Assembly (NCBI GenBank): GCA_945902745.1
Contig: CAMDNE010000007.1
Span: 85,652-149,651 of the forward strand
Origin: Chitinophaga pinensis
GTDB lineage: Bacteria; Bacteroidota; Bacteroidia; Flavobacteriales_D; Crocinitomicaceae
DNA length: 64,000 bases
Direction of reading: 5' to 3'
Shown here: positions 1 to 8,345 of the stretch, piece after piece
How positions within the stretch are numbered: the stretch's first letter is position 1
Layout: each line of letters starts with the position of its first letter
Notes under the pieces: model-generated
The model's database searches: none
What the model saw: only the letters and a program-made list of their open reading frames with translations
Told to the model about the DNA's origin: nothing
Program-made: the position numbers and the translations under genes

Positions 1-2033
1 CTTGGGTTTTGAAGTGTTGAAGTGCCACCATCACCAAAATTCCATTCCCAGCTAATTGGGTTGTAATTTGAATTATCAGTAAACAAGGTTGGTTGACCAA
101 CAGACAATCCGCTTGCACTAAAATCCGCTATTGGGTTTACTGGATTGATGACAATTGCATCAACAACTGTTACAATATCCGTCCCCGGGCAAAGCAATGT
201 ATTCGTCACAACAAGTGTCACAGTATAATTGCCATTTGTTGCATAAATATGCGCTGGATTCGGAAGGGTTGAGGTATTCCCATCACCGAAATCCCAAGCG
301 TAACTTTCATAGCCAATATTGGAAGTGAAATCAGTTGACAAAGGTGCTGTGCATGAAAAATTTTCTGAGATAGTGAATTGCGCATCAACTTGAGCTGAGG
401 TAGTATTTGCACCAACTCCTACTGCGTACCATGCATGCACAACTGCTAAGTGTTGCGGGGAACACAAACCAAATAAATCAATTGCTGCTTGTTCTGAACC
501 TAGTCGTGCATCCATAAATGTTGAACTCGGCGTAAGATAAAAAGCTAAATTTCGGTATGCAATCATCATAGCATCTGTCATTCCTATTGCGGCAACGTTG
601 TAATTGTTTCCCAAATCATTGGTGCCAATTCCTCCTGTACAAATCAAATAATACCAGAAGTTTTGAATGCCACTGTCGTAGTGCACAATGTCACCATTAT
701 TAAAAAACAAACCATTGTAACAATCCGCGTTTTGAAATTCGTTTGGATTTGACATGTTCCGAAACGCGATATCCCCTGAAGCCCCAGGAAGTAATAATTG
801 ATCACCAACATACCACGTTGCAAAACTGGGTGCGTTTAGAAAACGAATCGTATTTCCAAAAATATCACTAAACGATTCATTCAAGGCCCCTGATTCGTCT
901 GCATAGATTAAAGCTGCAGAATTTTCAGTAACGCCGTGGGTTAACTCATGTCCTGCAATTTCTAAAGATGCAACAGGAAAATGATCACCGTCACCGTTGC
1001 CATAATGCATTGCGTTTTCAGGTGATCCCGACCAATAGGCATTCAACCCTACCGCGCCATCATTCACATAATTAATAATTTCACCTGCCGCATTGTCGTA
1101 GGAATCGCGGTTAAAATTGTTCAAATAGAAATCGTAGGTTGCTTCAGCTCCGAAATGCACATCCATAGCATATTCATCCAAATCAACATTCACATTGTTC
1201 CAGTTGTTGTCGTTGTCGACATAAGCTGCAGAGGTGCTTGCGTTCAACGTCTGAATTCCACTTCCTCTACCCGTTTCAGTAGAAAGAAAATTTATAGGTG
1301 AAACCCCATTAGTAACCACAGGTTGAACCCCAGAAAATTGCGTGTGTCCAATTCCAATTGCATCTGTTGAACAAATTTTATTAATGAAAGCAAGTACTTT
1401 ACCTGAATTTGCATCAACATAAATTGTTTTATTGACATGGGGAACCTTTGATAAGACATTAATTTTATAAGCCAAAGTCGTTAAATGATTTTTTACAAAC
1501 ACAACCAATTCGTCACTTTTGAACGCTAAATTTTCTTCTTTTAATTGGATTAAGCTATCGTTCAACGCAGCGTTCAGCGCATCAATATTAGTTATTTTTG
1601 GCTCAACGGAAAGCTTTATGTTTGGTTCAAAATCCCCATTTGCAGATTGAAAAAATCCGTTTTTTGAATGGTAAACAAACACATTCCCTTCAACAGGAAG
1701 CGTTTGATACAGTTGCTGATAACGTGCATGAGTCATTCCAATTTGGTCATTTTCAGAACGAATTAATTTCCAAGAGTTATCCGGGTTTTCACCAAATAAT
1801 TGCGCATTTAAAAGAGATAAAGAGGAAATAGGATAACTCGTTGGTGCTAAAAACACTGCTTCAATAGATTGGTTTTGGTCATTCAGTAAAATGCTTTGTG
1901 CACCTTTTACTTTTTTTTCTGCTTCTGTTCCAGTAATGCGTTGACCAAATGAAAATTGGATGAATAAAATTCCAATTAATGCGAAGAATAATTTTTGAGT
2001 GCGCTTCATCCAAGAGATATGTAAAGATTTCAT
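1..2033 (-). CDS. Secreted M4 (thermolysin-like) metallopeptidase with PKD domains, C-terminus cut by window edge
   Basis: About 677 codons lie in the window and the frame runs off the left edge without a stop. The start at 2033 gives MKSLHISWMKRTQK; the ATG at 2009 (MKRTQKLFFALIGILF) gives a cleaner signal peptide ending near SFGQ and is a real alternative. An FTP-like propeptide region follows (SWKLIRSENDQIGMTHARYQQ, then VPHVNKTIYVDANSGKVLAF). The catalytic zinc motif is GHELTHGVTE, with the third ligand in ALNESFSDIFG, as in family M4. Near the left edge are two PKD-type repeats (YAWDFGDGNTSTLPNP and WEWNFGDGGTSTLQNP). The protein is therefore an exported zinc endopeptidase; a T9SS sorting domain may lie beyond the edge. 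Its upstream region separates it from the rightward FAS1 gene. Confidence 0.9.
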   Translation of the reverse strand, partial: MKSLHISWMKRTQKLFFALIGILFIQFSFGQRITGTEAEKKVKGAQSILLNDQNQSIEAVFLAPTSYPISSLSLLNAQLFGENPDNSWKLIRSENDQIGMTHARYQQLYQTLPVEGNVFVYHSKNGFFQSANGDFEPNIKLSVEPKITNIDALNAALNDSLIQLKEENLAFKSDELVVFVKNHLTTLAYKINVLSKVPHVNKTIYVDANSGKVLAFINKICSTDAIGIGHTQFSGVQPVVTNGVSPINFLSTETGRGSGIQTLNASTSAAYVDNDNNWNNVNVDLDEYAMDVHFGAEATYDFYLNNFNRDSYDNAAGEIINYVNDGAVGLNAYWSGSPENAMHYGNGDGDHFPVASLEIAGHELTHGVTENSAALIYADESGALNESFSDIFGNTIRFLNAPSFATWYVGDQLLLPGASGDIAFRNMSNPNEFQNADCYNGLFFNNGDIVHYDSGIQNFWYYLICTGGIGTNDLGNNYNVAAIGMTDAMMIAYRNLAFYLTPSSTFMDARLGSEQAAIDLFGLCSPQHLAVVHAWYAVGVGANTTSAQVDAQFTISENFSCTAPLSTDFTSNIGYESYAWDFGDGNTSTLPNPAHIYATNGNYTVTLVVTNTLLCPGTDIVTVVDAIVINPVNPIADFSASGLSVGQPTLFTDNSNYNPISWEWNFGDGGTSTLQNP

Positions 2034-2366
2034 TCAAATAAACACAATTTTTAAATATGACGAACGATAAAATTTTAAATTGTCTAAAAAAGGGTTTTAT
2101 CTGTAAAAAAATCAAATCGTATGAATCTTTCAAAAAAAACAGTTTAGCTTGGGGTCCAAAATTTGTTTTACGATATCGTCAACTTATTCTTAGCTAAAAT
2201 CAATAATATGAGTGTTTTATATAAAAAAATAAAATTGTCAAAATCCTTTATAAATAGTGGTTTTCCGCGTTTTCAAAAAAAATAATTACACATAAAATTA
2301 ATTTATCAAGAACTTTTTTGAACTTGTTTTGTTTAAGCTTTAACATTAATCATTAAACAAATTATT
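2034..2366. other. AT-rich divergent intergenic region, no gene seen
   Basis: These 333 bases separate the leftward M4 peptidase from the rightward FAS1 gene and must hold both promoters. I found no exact TAnnTTTG box. A 7-of-8 match (TTTATTTG on the minus strand) sits too close to the peptidase start to be convincing. No hairpin, repeat or short ORF with credible coding character was seen. Confidence 0.5.
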
Positions 2367-3926
2367 ATGAAAAAAACTTTTTTACCTTTAAACTTTAAAG
2401 CAGTATCGGCTTCGTTGTCGATGTTATTATTAACTTTTGGACTTTCGGCACAAACAAACGTTTTTGACGATGTTATCGCAACTAGTCCAAATCACACCTA
2501 TTTAGAAGTTGCATTAATTCAAGAAGGATTAGACGTAGCTCTTCAGAATCCTATGGGTACACTAACTGTTTTTGCTCCAGATGACGCAGCCTTCACTGCA
2601 CTTGCAACAGCTTTAGGAACAGACATTACAGGTTTGTTAGCAAATCCAAATTTGACGAATATTCTTTTGTACCATGTTTTAGGTGCTGAGGTTGTTTCAA
2701 CTTCTTTAACAAACGGTCAAATTGCAACACCTTTGTTCACTGCTAATACATTGAAAGTAACAATTGATGGAACGAATGTTTTTATTAATCAAGCGCAAGT
2801 TAATGCAGCTGATCTTCAGGCAGACAATGGTGTAGTTCACTCAATCGGTTCTGTACTTTTGCCCGTTCAAACTGTAGCTGACATTGCGTTAGGTTCACCA
2901 GCTCATACTACATTAGTTGCAGCGGTAGTTGAGGCTCGTCTTCTTCCAGCTTTAACAAATCCTTTAGCACAATTAACTGTATTCGCCCCGACAAATGATG
3001 CGTTTACTGCAGCCTTAACAGCGTTAGGTATTACTGCTGGACAATTATTAGCATCACCAGATCTTGGTAATATATTATTATACCATGTTTTAGGTGCTGA
3101 AGTAGTTTCGGGTACTTTAACAAATGGTCAAATTGCAACGCCATTGAATGTTACTAACACATTGAAAGTAACAATTGACGGTACAAATGTATATATCAAT
3201 CAAGCACAAGTTAATGCAGCGGATCTTCAGGCAGACAATGGCGTAGTTCACTCAATCGGTTCTGTACTTTTACCTGTTCTAACTGTAGCTGACGTTGCTA
3301 TAAGTTCTCCAGTGCATACAAGTTTAGTTGCAGCGGTAATTGAAGCACGTCTTCTTCCAGCCTTAACAAATCCTTTAACACAATTGACGGTCTTCGCTCC
3401 AACGAATATGGCTTTTGATAATTTAGCAACAGCTTTAGGAACTAATATCGCTGGAATTCTAGCAAATCCAGAATTAGCAGCTATTTTATTGTACCATGTT
3501 GTTGGTTCTGAAGTGTTGTCAACAGCACTAATGAATGGTCCAGTTGTTACTCTAAACGGACAATCAGTAACAGTTAACTTGATGAGTGGCGTAATGATCA
3601 ATACTGCAAATGTTGTCGTGCCAGATCTCCAAGCTGACAATGGTGTTGTTCACGTTCTTGACGCTGTTTTGGTTCCAAGTTTAGCGAACATATCAGAATT
3701 GAGTTCTACAAACTTTGAACTTTCTCCAAACCCATCAAGTGATGTAATTAAGATTTCGAATTTTTCAGCAACTGAATTTTCAATCATTAATAACAATGGA
3801 TCGGTTGTAAAAACAGGAAACGTAGTAAACAATGAAATTTCAGTTTCTGATTTAGAAAATGGAACTTATTTTTTACAATTATCAAATAACGAAGGAACTT
3901 ACCAAGCAAAATTCATCAAATTGTAA
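2367..3926 (+). CDS. Secreted protein with three fasciclin (FAS1) domains and a T9SS type A sorting domain
   Basis: The 519-residue protein begins with a signal peptide ending near LLLTFGLSAQ. Three FAS1 domains follow at about residues 33-170, 171-305 and 306-435. Each has the family hallmarks: a TVFAP-type H1 box, YHVLGAEV or YHVVGSEV, and NGVVHSIGSVLLP at the H2 box. Domains 1 and 2 share long near-identical stretches (for example INQAQVNAADLQADNGVVHS), which suggests recent duplication or gene conversion. The last ~75 residues (FELSPNPSSDVIKISN ... GTYFLQL ... AKFIKL) form a T9SS type A sorting domain. FAS1 domains act in cell adhesion and matrix contacts; export to the surface by T9SS is inferred. 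A strong terminator follows. Confidence 0.93.
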   Translation: MKKTFLPLNFKAVSASLSMLLLTFGLSAQTNVFDDVIATSPNHTYLEVALIQEGLDVALQNPMGTLTVFAPDDAAFTALATALGTDITGLLANPNLTNILLYHVLGAEVVSTSLTNGQIATPLFTANTLKVTIDGTNVFINQAQVNAADLQADNGVVHSIGSVLLPVQTVADIALGSPAHTTLVAAVVEARLLPALTNPLAQLTVFAPTNDAFTAALTALGITAGQLLASPDLGNILLYHVLGAEVVSGTLTNGQIATPLNVTNTLKVTIDGTNVYINQAQVNAADLQADNGVVHSIGSVLLPVLTVADVAISSPVHTSLVAAVIEARLLPALTNPLTQLTVFAPTNMAFDNLATALGTNIAGILANPELAAILLYHVVGSEVLSTALMNGPVVTLNGQSVTVNLMSGVMINTANVVVPDLQADNGVVHVLDAVLVPSLANISELSSTNFELSPNPSSDVIKISNFSATEFSIINNNGSVVKTGNVVNNEISVSDLENGTYFLQLSNNEGTYQAKFIKL

Positions 3927-3956
3927 TTCCTCGAAAATTAACAAACTAGAAAATGT

Positions 3957-3988
3957 AAAAGGCTCAACTGAAAGGTTGAGCTTTTTTG
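3957..3988 (+). terminator. Rho-independent terminator after the FAS1 gene
   Basis: A perfect 7-bp stem GCTCAAC/GTTGAGC (3962-3968 and 3975-3981) with a 6-base loop is followed by six T. A short A-run before the stem could pair with the T-run. It lies about 35 bases after the FAS1 stop codon. Confidence 0.9.
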
Positions 3989-4078
3989 TTTTAAAGAAAA
4001 ATTGATAAAGTATAGATTCAAACCTTTTCAAACTGTTTATTGAAATTAAAAGATCGAAAACATCAAACTATCAATTGC

Positions 4079-5002
4079 CTACTTCCGCATCTTCTCCCGA
4101 ATCGCACTAACTGAAGTGATATACACCCCTGCAAAAATTACCAACATGTAAATGATCTTTTGCCATGTTATTGTTGCAGTGTAATCTTCAGCAACACCTA
4201 ATTGACTCAATGTGTATGCGAAAAACATCACCAATACAGGTTGTAGATAAATATATGCGCTGGAAACAGAAGCTGATAAATACTTCAACCCGTACATCGT
4301 TAAAAGATACGTTAGAAACGTTACGCCAACAACAACGTAGGCAATTTTAATCCAAACATCAAGTGGAATTATGGAGAAATTGGTCGTAAAAAATTCTGTT
4401 AGTGTTGGTGGATACACAAGAATAAAACCTACTCCAAAAGTGAACACATACGTGATAACGGTCAAAGGCGAATACTTCTTCATCAACGGTTTTGCTAGTA
4501 CAAGATAAACAGCGTAACTCGCAGCGTTTATAAACAGAAACAAATCTCCAAGCGTTGAATCTCCTTTACCTGTTCCAGCAGTCAGCGTTAATAGTACTGC
4601 TCCAACTGCACCTAATACTATTCCAACAGATTTCCACAATGTAATTTTCTCTTTTAAAAGAAAAAAAGACAAGATCACAACCAAGATTGGATTGGACGCC
4701 ATGATGATTCCAGAATTAATCGAAGAAGATAAATTTAATCCGTGAAAGAAGAATAATTGGTTGATGGCTACGCCAAACAATCCACAAGCGGCCAATAGAA
4801 AATAATCTTTACGTTCAATCTTTTCACGCACAAAGAATGCTTTTACAATCCAAAACAAGACGGTTGCTCCAAGCGCTCTGAATAGGATAAAGACATTTGG
4901 AGTGAGAAATAGTGGCATCACACCTTTTGCCAAAACATGGCTTGCGCCGTACAACGTATTGACGGCAAAGAGTGCAAGATGGGCAGAAAGGGATTTGTTC
5001 AA
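4079..5002 (-). CDS. EamA-family (DMT superfamily) transporter
   Basis: The product has 307 residues and about ten hydrophobic segments arranged as two EamA halves (roughly 5-140 and 155-300). Internal landmarks are HLALFAVNTLYGASHVLAKG at the N-terminus and SSINSGIIMASNPILVVILS at the end of the first half. Such proteins export or import small metabolites across the inner membrane; the substrate cannot be told from sequence. The start is a TTG at 5002: no in-frame ATG occurs before an upstream stop at 5030-5032, and the first internal ATG would delete the first membrane helix. A short spacer with a CCTCCCT/AGGGAGG hairpin separates it from the next leftward gene. Confidence 0.87.
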   Translation of the reverse strand: MNKSLSAHLALFAVNTLYGASHVLAKGVMPLFLTPNVFILFRALGATVLFWIVKAFFVREKIERKDYFLLAACGLFGVAINQLFFFHGLNLSSSINSGIIMASNPILVVILSFFLLKEKITLWKSVGIVLGAVGAVLLTLTAGTGKGDSTLGDLFLFINAASYAVYLVLAKPLMKKYSPLTVITYVFTFGVGFILVYPPTLTEFFTTNFSIIPLDVWIKIAYVVVGVTFLTYLLTMYGLKYLSASVSSAYIYLQPVLVMFFAYTLSQLGVAEDYTATITWQKIIYMLVIFAGVYITSVSAIREKMRK

Positions 5003-5063
5003 AAACGTTAAAATTATATTCTTCTTTTTTTAAATTGGAGAATATATAGCCACCCTCCTTTAT

Positions 5064-5079
5064 CCTCCCTCAAGGGAGG
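5064..5079. repeat. Short perfect inverted repeat beside the ArsC-like gene stop
   Basis: CCTCCCT and AGGGAGG (5064-5070, 5073-5079) form a perfect 7-bp palindrome, unusually GC-rich for this region, six bases past the stop of the leftward ArsC/Spx-like gene. No T-run follows on the minus strand, so it is not a canonical terminator, though it could protect a 3' end. Confidence 0.5.
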
Positions 5080-5084
5080 AAACT

Positions 5085-5438
5085 TTAATTGTTAAACGAT
5101 TTTACTGCGGCGTCAACTTCCTTTTGCGCATTTCCAATAAAAACTTCTTCTCCATTAATCATGAAAGGTCGTTTCAGAAAAGTATACTCTTCCAACATGT
5201 GTTTGCGGTAATCTTGCTCCGACAGATTCATTTCGTTTAATCCTAAAGAACGGTATTTTATGGCTCTTTTCGAAAACAATGCCTCATAGGAACCCACTTT
5301 TTCTTTTAACCAATCCAATGTTGTAGCATCAATATTATTTTCTTTGATGTTACACAATTCAACATCATTGGAAGGATTAATTTCTTTCAGAATCTTTTGA
5401 CACGTGCTGCAGGAATTAAGGAGATAAATTTTCTTCAT
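5085..5438 (-). CDS. ArsC/Spx-family thioredoxin-fold protein
   Basis: The 117-residue protein has the ArsC/Spx layout: an N-terminal strand followed by a CXXC motif (NSCSTCQK, Cys 10 and 13), and a C-terminal FLKRPFMINGEEVFIGN segment that matches the conserved Arg-Pro region of the fold. Arsenate reductases use a single CX5R cysteine and Spx a CXXC redox switch. The CXXC here and the lack of ars genes nearby argue against a proven arsenate reductase. It is the last gene of the leftward run from kynU. A thiol-redox role is inferred. Confidence 0.82.
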   Translation of the reverse strand: MKKIYLLNSCSTCQKILKEINPSNDVELCNIKENNIDATTLDWLKEKVGSYEALFSKRAIKYRSLGLNEMNLSEQDYRKHMLEEYTFLKRPFMINGEEVFIGNAQKEVDAAVKSFNN

Positions 5439-5486
5439 ATTATACTAAAAACAATTATTAAGTTGCTCATTTGAAATCGTTGTATA

Positions 5487-5523
5487 ATGCCGAAAACTAT
5501 TTGTTTGTATGCCATTTCGGCAT
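5487..5523. repeat. Inverted repeat in the spacer between the OMP and ArsC-like genes
   Basis: ATGCCGAAA (5487-5495) and TTTCGGCAT (5515-5523) pair perfectly over 9 bp around a 19-base loop. It lies in the 109-bp gap between two leftward genes and lacks a T-run in that direction. It could be an mRNA-processing or stability structure. Confidence 0.5.
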
Positions 5524-5547
5524 GCATTACAAGATAGCAATTCGGTA

Positions 5548-6435
5548 TTAATTGTTCTGTAAATATTCTTCGTTGCGTTTTCGATCTTCTTCTGAACCTG
5601 GCGTATTACATCCTTTAACTCGTTTTTCAAACAAATAAATGATTTTCACTTGTGCTTGAATTGGTAAATAATTTGAATTGAACCATTTCAATGCCGCACA
5701 ACCTTGTCGCCATTCATTAATTCCTAAAATTGGCAATTGAACTCCAGGAATTACATAAAATCTACGACTCATTTTAATTCCAAAACCCAATCCGTAATGC
5801 AGTTGCGCAACTAACGGTTTGTGAAACGACTGTCCTGCCGTAATTGTTGACCCATTGTAACCTTGATTTCCATTGATCAGTCGAAAATCAACATTCACTC
5901 CCAAGCCATTATCAATAAAAAACTTCTTGCTCAAATTGATGTTTTTGTGCAACGTAAAACGACCATATAAATAGCCGTTATAATAAGAGCTATTGCCTGT
6001 TTCAGTGAGAGATAAATTACCTAAAGCATTGTAATAGTTGATTGTTGTATTTTCATTTCCTCCTAAATATTTGAAGCCAATTCCCCAATCGTAATAAGAA
6101 ACAAGAACCGTTTTCAACCACAACGAAATTTTAGCACGTTTTTTTGGAAAATGTGCCATTCCAACTTCTGCAAAAAATCCAACTTTCCCTGAAGGATCGT
6201 ATGTATAATCCATTGGTCGGCCTAAAAGATCCGTTGTGGAATAAGTTGTATTGTTTTTATCGGACCTCGTTTTCATAAAGGTTGGTCCTGCTGAAAATTG
6301 CAAGCCAAAATAACGGTAATTTTTATAATCTGCTTTCCCAAAAGTATCGCTACGACGCTTTCCTGGAGTTAAGTCTCTCTGGGCAAAAAGACTGCTAAAA
6401 AGAGCAACAAAAACAACTAATAATATCTTTTTCAT
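5548..6435 (-). CDS. Outer-membrane beta-barrel family protein, function unknown
   Basis: The 295-residue product starts with a clear signal peptide (MKKILLVVFVALFSSLFAQ). The body alternates short amphipathic strands rich in Tyr, Phe and Gly (for example YRYFGLQFSAGPTFM, GKVGFFAEVGMAHFP, LHYGLGFGIKMSRRFYVIPG), as expected for a small outer-membrane barrel. No specific family was recognised. The C-terminal tail CNTPGSEEDRKRNEEYLQNN is hydrophilic and may hang into the periplasm. It follows kmo by 23 bases and is probably in the same transcript, although nothing in it points to kynurenine chemistry. Confidence 0.72.
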   Translation of the reverse strand: MKKILLVVFVALFSSLFAQRDLTPGKRRSDTFGKADYKNYRYFGLQFSAGPTFMKTRSDKNNTTYSTTDLLGRPMDYTYDPSGKVGFFAEVGMAHFPKKRAKISLWLKTVLVSYYDWGIGFKYLGGNENTTINYYNALGNLSLTETGNSSYYNGYLYGRFTLHKNINLSKKFFIDNGLGVNVDFRLINGNQGYNGSTITAGQSFHKPLVAQLHYGLGFGIKMSRRFYVIPGVQLPILGINEWRQGCAALKWFNSNYLPIQAQVKIIYLFEKRVKGCNTPGSEEDRKRNEEYLQNN

Positions 6436-6458
6436 GCGATTAATTTACGGATTAAAAT

Positions 6459-7808
6459 TTATTTACAAAGTGACAAAATCTTATTCATCACCTCATCGGA
6501 ATCCCATTTAGCTTCAACGTTCTCCATTTCCAACACCTCATCCATGATTTTACTTTGCACTTGCCCTTGCTTATAAGCGACACTGTAGCGAATGTTACTA
6601 AAAGTCACTTGCGAATAAAGTGGCAACCATTTATCTGGATAAATTTCACTGAATTTAGCTTCTATTTTTTTACGCAATTGGAATGCAGGATCAGCAACAA
6701 AATCACGCATAACGTAGTAATTATCTAAAGAAAGATCTTGCAAAGCGTCCCCGTCAGCTTTTCTTTCCAAACTATATTCTTCAAAAATTGCAGGCCAATT
6801 TTCATTGTGCTTGATCATCAATTCATGTAAAACAGTGCAATCTTCAAATCCAGCGTTCATTCCTTGCCCGTAAAAAGGAACTGTTGCATGTGCTGCATCT
6901 CCCATCAATGCTGTTTTTCCATGCGCCCAAGGATGACAGCGAACAATTGCCAAAGATGAAAGTGGATGATCTTCCCACGCATCTGCAATATTCGGCATCA
7001 TTTCATAGAAATCTGGAAAAATTGTTTTGAAGAAATTGTTTACTGCTTCTTTTGACGTCAGGGTGTTGAATGCGTTCTCATCTCCTTCGTGTGGCATAAA
7101 TAACGTACACGTAAATGATCCGTCTTCATTCGCCAAAGCAATCAGCATGAATCGACCACGCGGCCAAATATGCAATGCTTTTTTATCCATTTTATACGAC
7201 CCGTCAGAATTTGCTGGTAATAAAATTTCTCTATATCCGTCGGCAATGAAGTTTTGACTGTATTGAAAACGATCTAATTTCTGCATTGAATTATAACGCA
7301 CTGCAGAAAAAGCACCATCGGCACCGAAAATCAAATCTGCTTTCGCTTCAATTGCTTCACCTGTCAGGTTATTTGTTAGATAAACAATCCCATTTTTTAA
7401 ATCCACTTTTTTGCAATCGTGGTTATAATGAATCGTCGCTTTCCCAAATTTCTCGGCAATATCCATCATGGTCGCGTTAACTTTCCCACGAGAAACAGAA
7501 TAAATTGCTTCATCCTCCTTACCATATTGCTGATACGACAAATTTCCTTTTAAATCGTGCATCATTCTTCCATACATTGGAAGTGCAATTTTCCTGATTT
7601 CATCACCCACTCCAACTGCATCTAACGCTTTCCAGCCACGTGTAGACAAGGCAAGATTAATAGATTTTCCAGCCGATATTTCAGCCTTCCGAATATCTGG
7701 TCGACGTTCATAGATAGTTACTTTATAACCAGCTCGTGATAAATAGACTGCCCATAGTGAGCCAACTAATCCAGCTCCAACGATGATAACACTTTTATTG
7801 TTTTCCAT
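6459..7808 (-). CDS. kmo: Kynurenine 3-monooxygenase
   Basis: The 449-residue flavoprotein hydroxylates L-kynurenine to 3-hydroxykynurenine with NADPH and O2. An N-terminal FAD Rossmann motif is clear (IIVGAGLVGSLWAVYLSRAG then YERRPD), as is the second flavin motif ALMGDAAHATVPFYGQGMNA. The segment FGADGAFSAVR matches the conserved DG motif of class A flavin monooxygenases. The C-terminal region has the length and composition of the family. Kynureninase lies two genes upstream, so the pair yields 3-hydroxyanthranilate, the precursor of quinolinate and NAD. No tryptophan dioxygenase or formamidase gene is in the window. Only 9 bases separate it from the preceding four-helix-bundle gene. Confidence 0.95.
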   Translation of the reverse strand: MENNKSVIIVGAGLVGSLWAVYLSRAGYKVTIYERRPDIRKAEISAGKSINLALSTRGWKALDAVGVGDEIRKIALPMYGRMMHDLKGNLSYQQYGKEDEAIYSVSRGKVNATMMDIAEKFGKATIHYNHDCKKVDLKNGIVYLTNNLTGEAIEAKADLIFGADGAFSAVRYNSMQKLDRFQYSQNFIADGYREILLPANSDGSYKMDKKALHIWPRGRFMLIALANEDGSFTCTLFMPHEGDENAFNTLTSKEAVNNFFKTIFPDFYEMMPNIADAWEDHPLSSLAIVRCHPWAHGKTALMGDAAHATVPFYGQGMNAGFEDCTVLHELMIKHNENWPAIFEEYSLERKADGDALQDLSLDNYYVMRDFVADPAFQLRKKIEAKFSEIYPDKWLPLYSQVTFSNIRYSVAYKQGQVQSKIMDEVLEMENVEAKWDSDEVMNKILSLCK

Positions 7809-7817
7809 GCTTACAAT

Positions 7818-8258
7818 TTATGATTTGGGATTATCAATTCGGGATTCATGATTTGGGAAATAAACTAAATCTGTATCCTTGAATTTTGATCCTTTATATT
7901 CTGATTGTTTTAAATAATGTATAAAACCTCCTAATTGATTTATGAGGCTTTGGGTTTTTGCATTTAATTCTTCTGCTTTTTCTGTCTTCAAATAGTTACG
8001 ATCCAAAGCACGGTATAATTGCGATTTTACTTCAGTGCACGATGCTTTACTAATTGACAAATATTGAATGAATTCTTTATTTCCTGACCTGCCAAATCCT
8101 TCTGCTATATTATCCATAACCGAACCACTTGATCGATTGATTTGATTAACCAGTGCAAAATCCTTTGAAAAATTACCTTCAGAAATTTGGCTGAAAATTT
8201 CTTTGCACAATTCTCGTGCTTCTTGCCAAACTCCTAAATCTTCAAATTTTTTAATCAT
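7818..8258 (-). CDS. Four-helix-bundle protein (S23/intervening-sequence protein family)
   Basis: The 146-residue product has family hallmarks: an N-terminal FEDLGVWQEARELCKEIF, a central LVNQINRSSGSVMDNIAEGFGR, and helix three KEFIQYLSISKASCTEVKSQL. Members are found inside 23S rRNA intervening sequences and scattered singly through Bacteroidota genomes; their role is unknown. Here the gene sits between kynU and kmo, and no TAnnTTTG box precedes it, so it is likely cotranscribed. The last residues (FPNHESRIDNPKS) are encoded by one arm of an inverted repeat whose other arm lies upstream of the start, suggesting the gene arrived as a unit. Confidence 0.9.
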   Translation of the reverse strand: MIKKFEDLGVWQEARELCKEIFSQISEGNFSKDFALVNQINRSSGSVMDNIAEGFGRSGNKEFIQYLSISKASCTEVKSQLYRALDRNYLKTEKAEELNAKTQSLINQLGGFIHYLKQSEYKGSKFKDTDLVYFPNHESRIDNPKS

Positions 8259-8342
8259 TTACTTTTTTCTTTTGTGAATACCCTAAATTAAGTTACTCAC
8301 AATTTTCAAAAATCCCAAATTCCAAATTACGAATCCCGAATT
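7822..8342. repeat. Inverted repeat pair bracketing the four-helix-bundle gene
   Basis: The left arm AATTCGGGATTC (7836-7847) continues as atgATTTGGG. The right arm GAATCCCGAATT (8331-8342) reads, on the other strand, AATTCGGGATTC then gtaATTTGGA. The 12-bp cores match perfectly and about 18 of 21 bases match overall. A further GATTTGGGATT (7822-7832) on the left and its counterpart AATCCCAAAT (8311-8320) on the right extend the similarity. The arms enclose exactly the four-helix-bundle gene; the right arm ends four bases short of the kynU stop codon. Confidence 0.75.
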
Positions 8343-8345
8343 ATT

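Noticed and set aside
3248..3640. 130-codon open frame on the minus strand inside the FAS1 gene
   Set aside because: It is antisense to conserved FAS1 and sorting-domain codons; its composition is that of a shadow frame and no start signal precedes it.
5085..5438. Arsenate reductase (arsC) call
   Set aside because: No ars genes nearby and a CXXC rather than the arsenate CX5R site; family-level call only.
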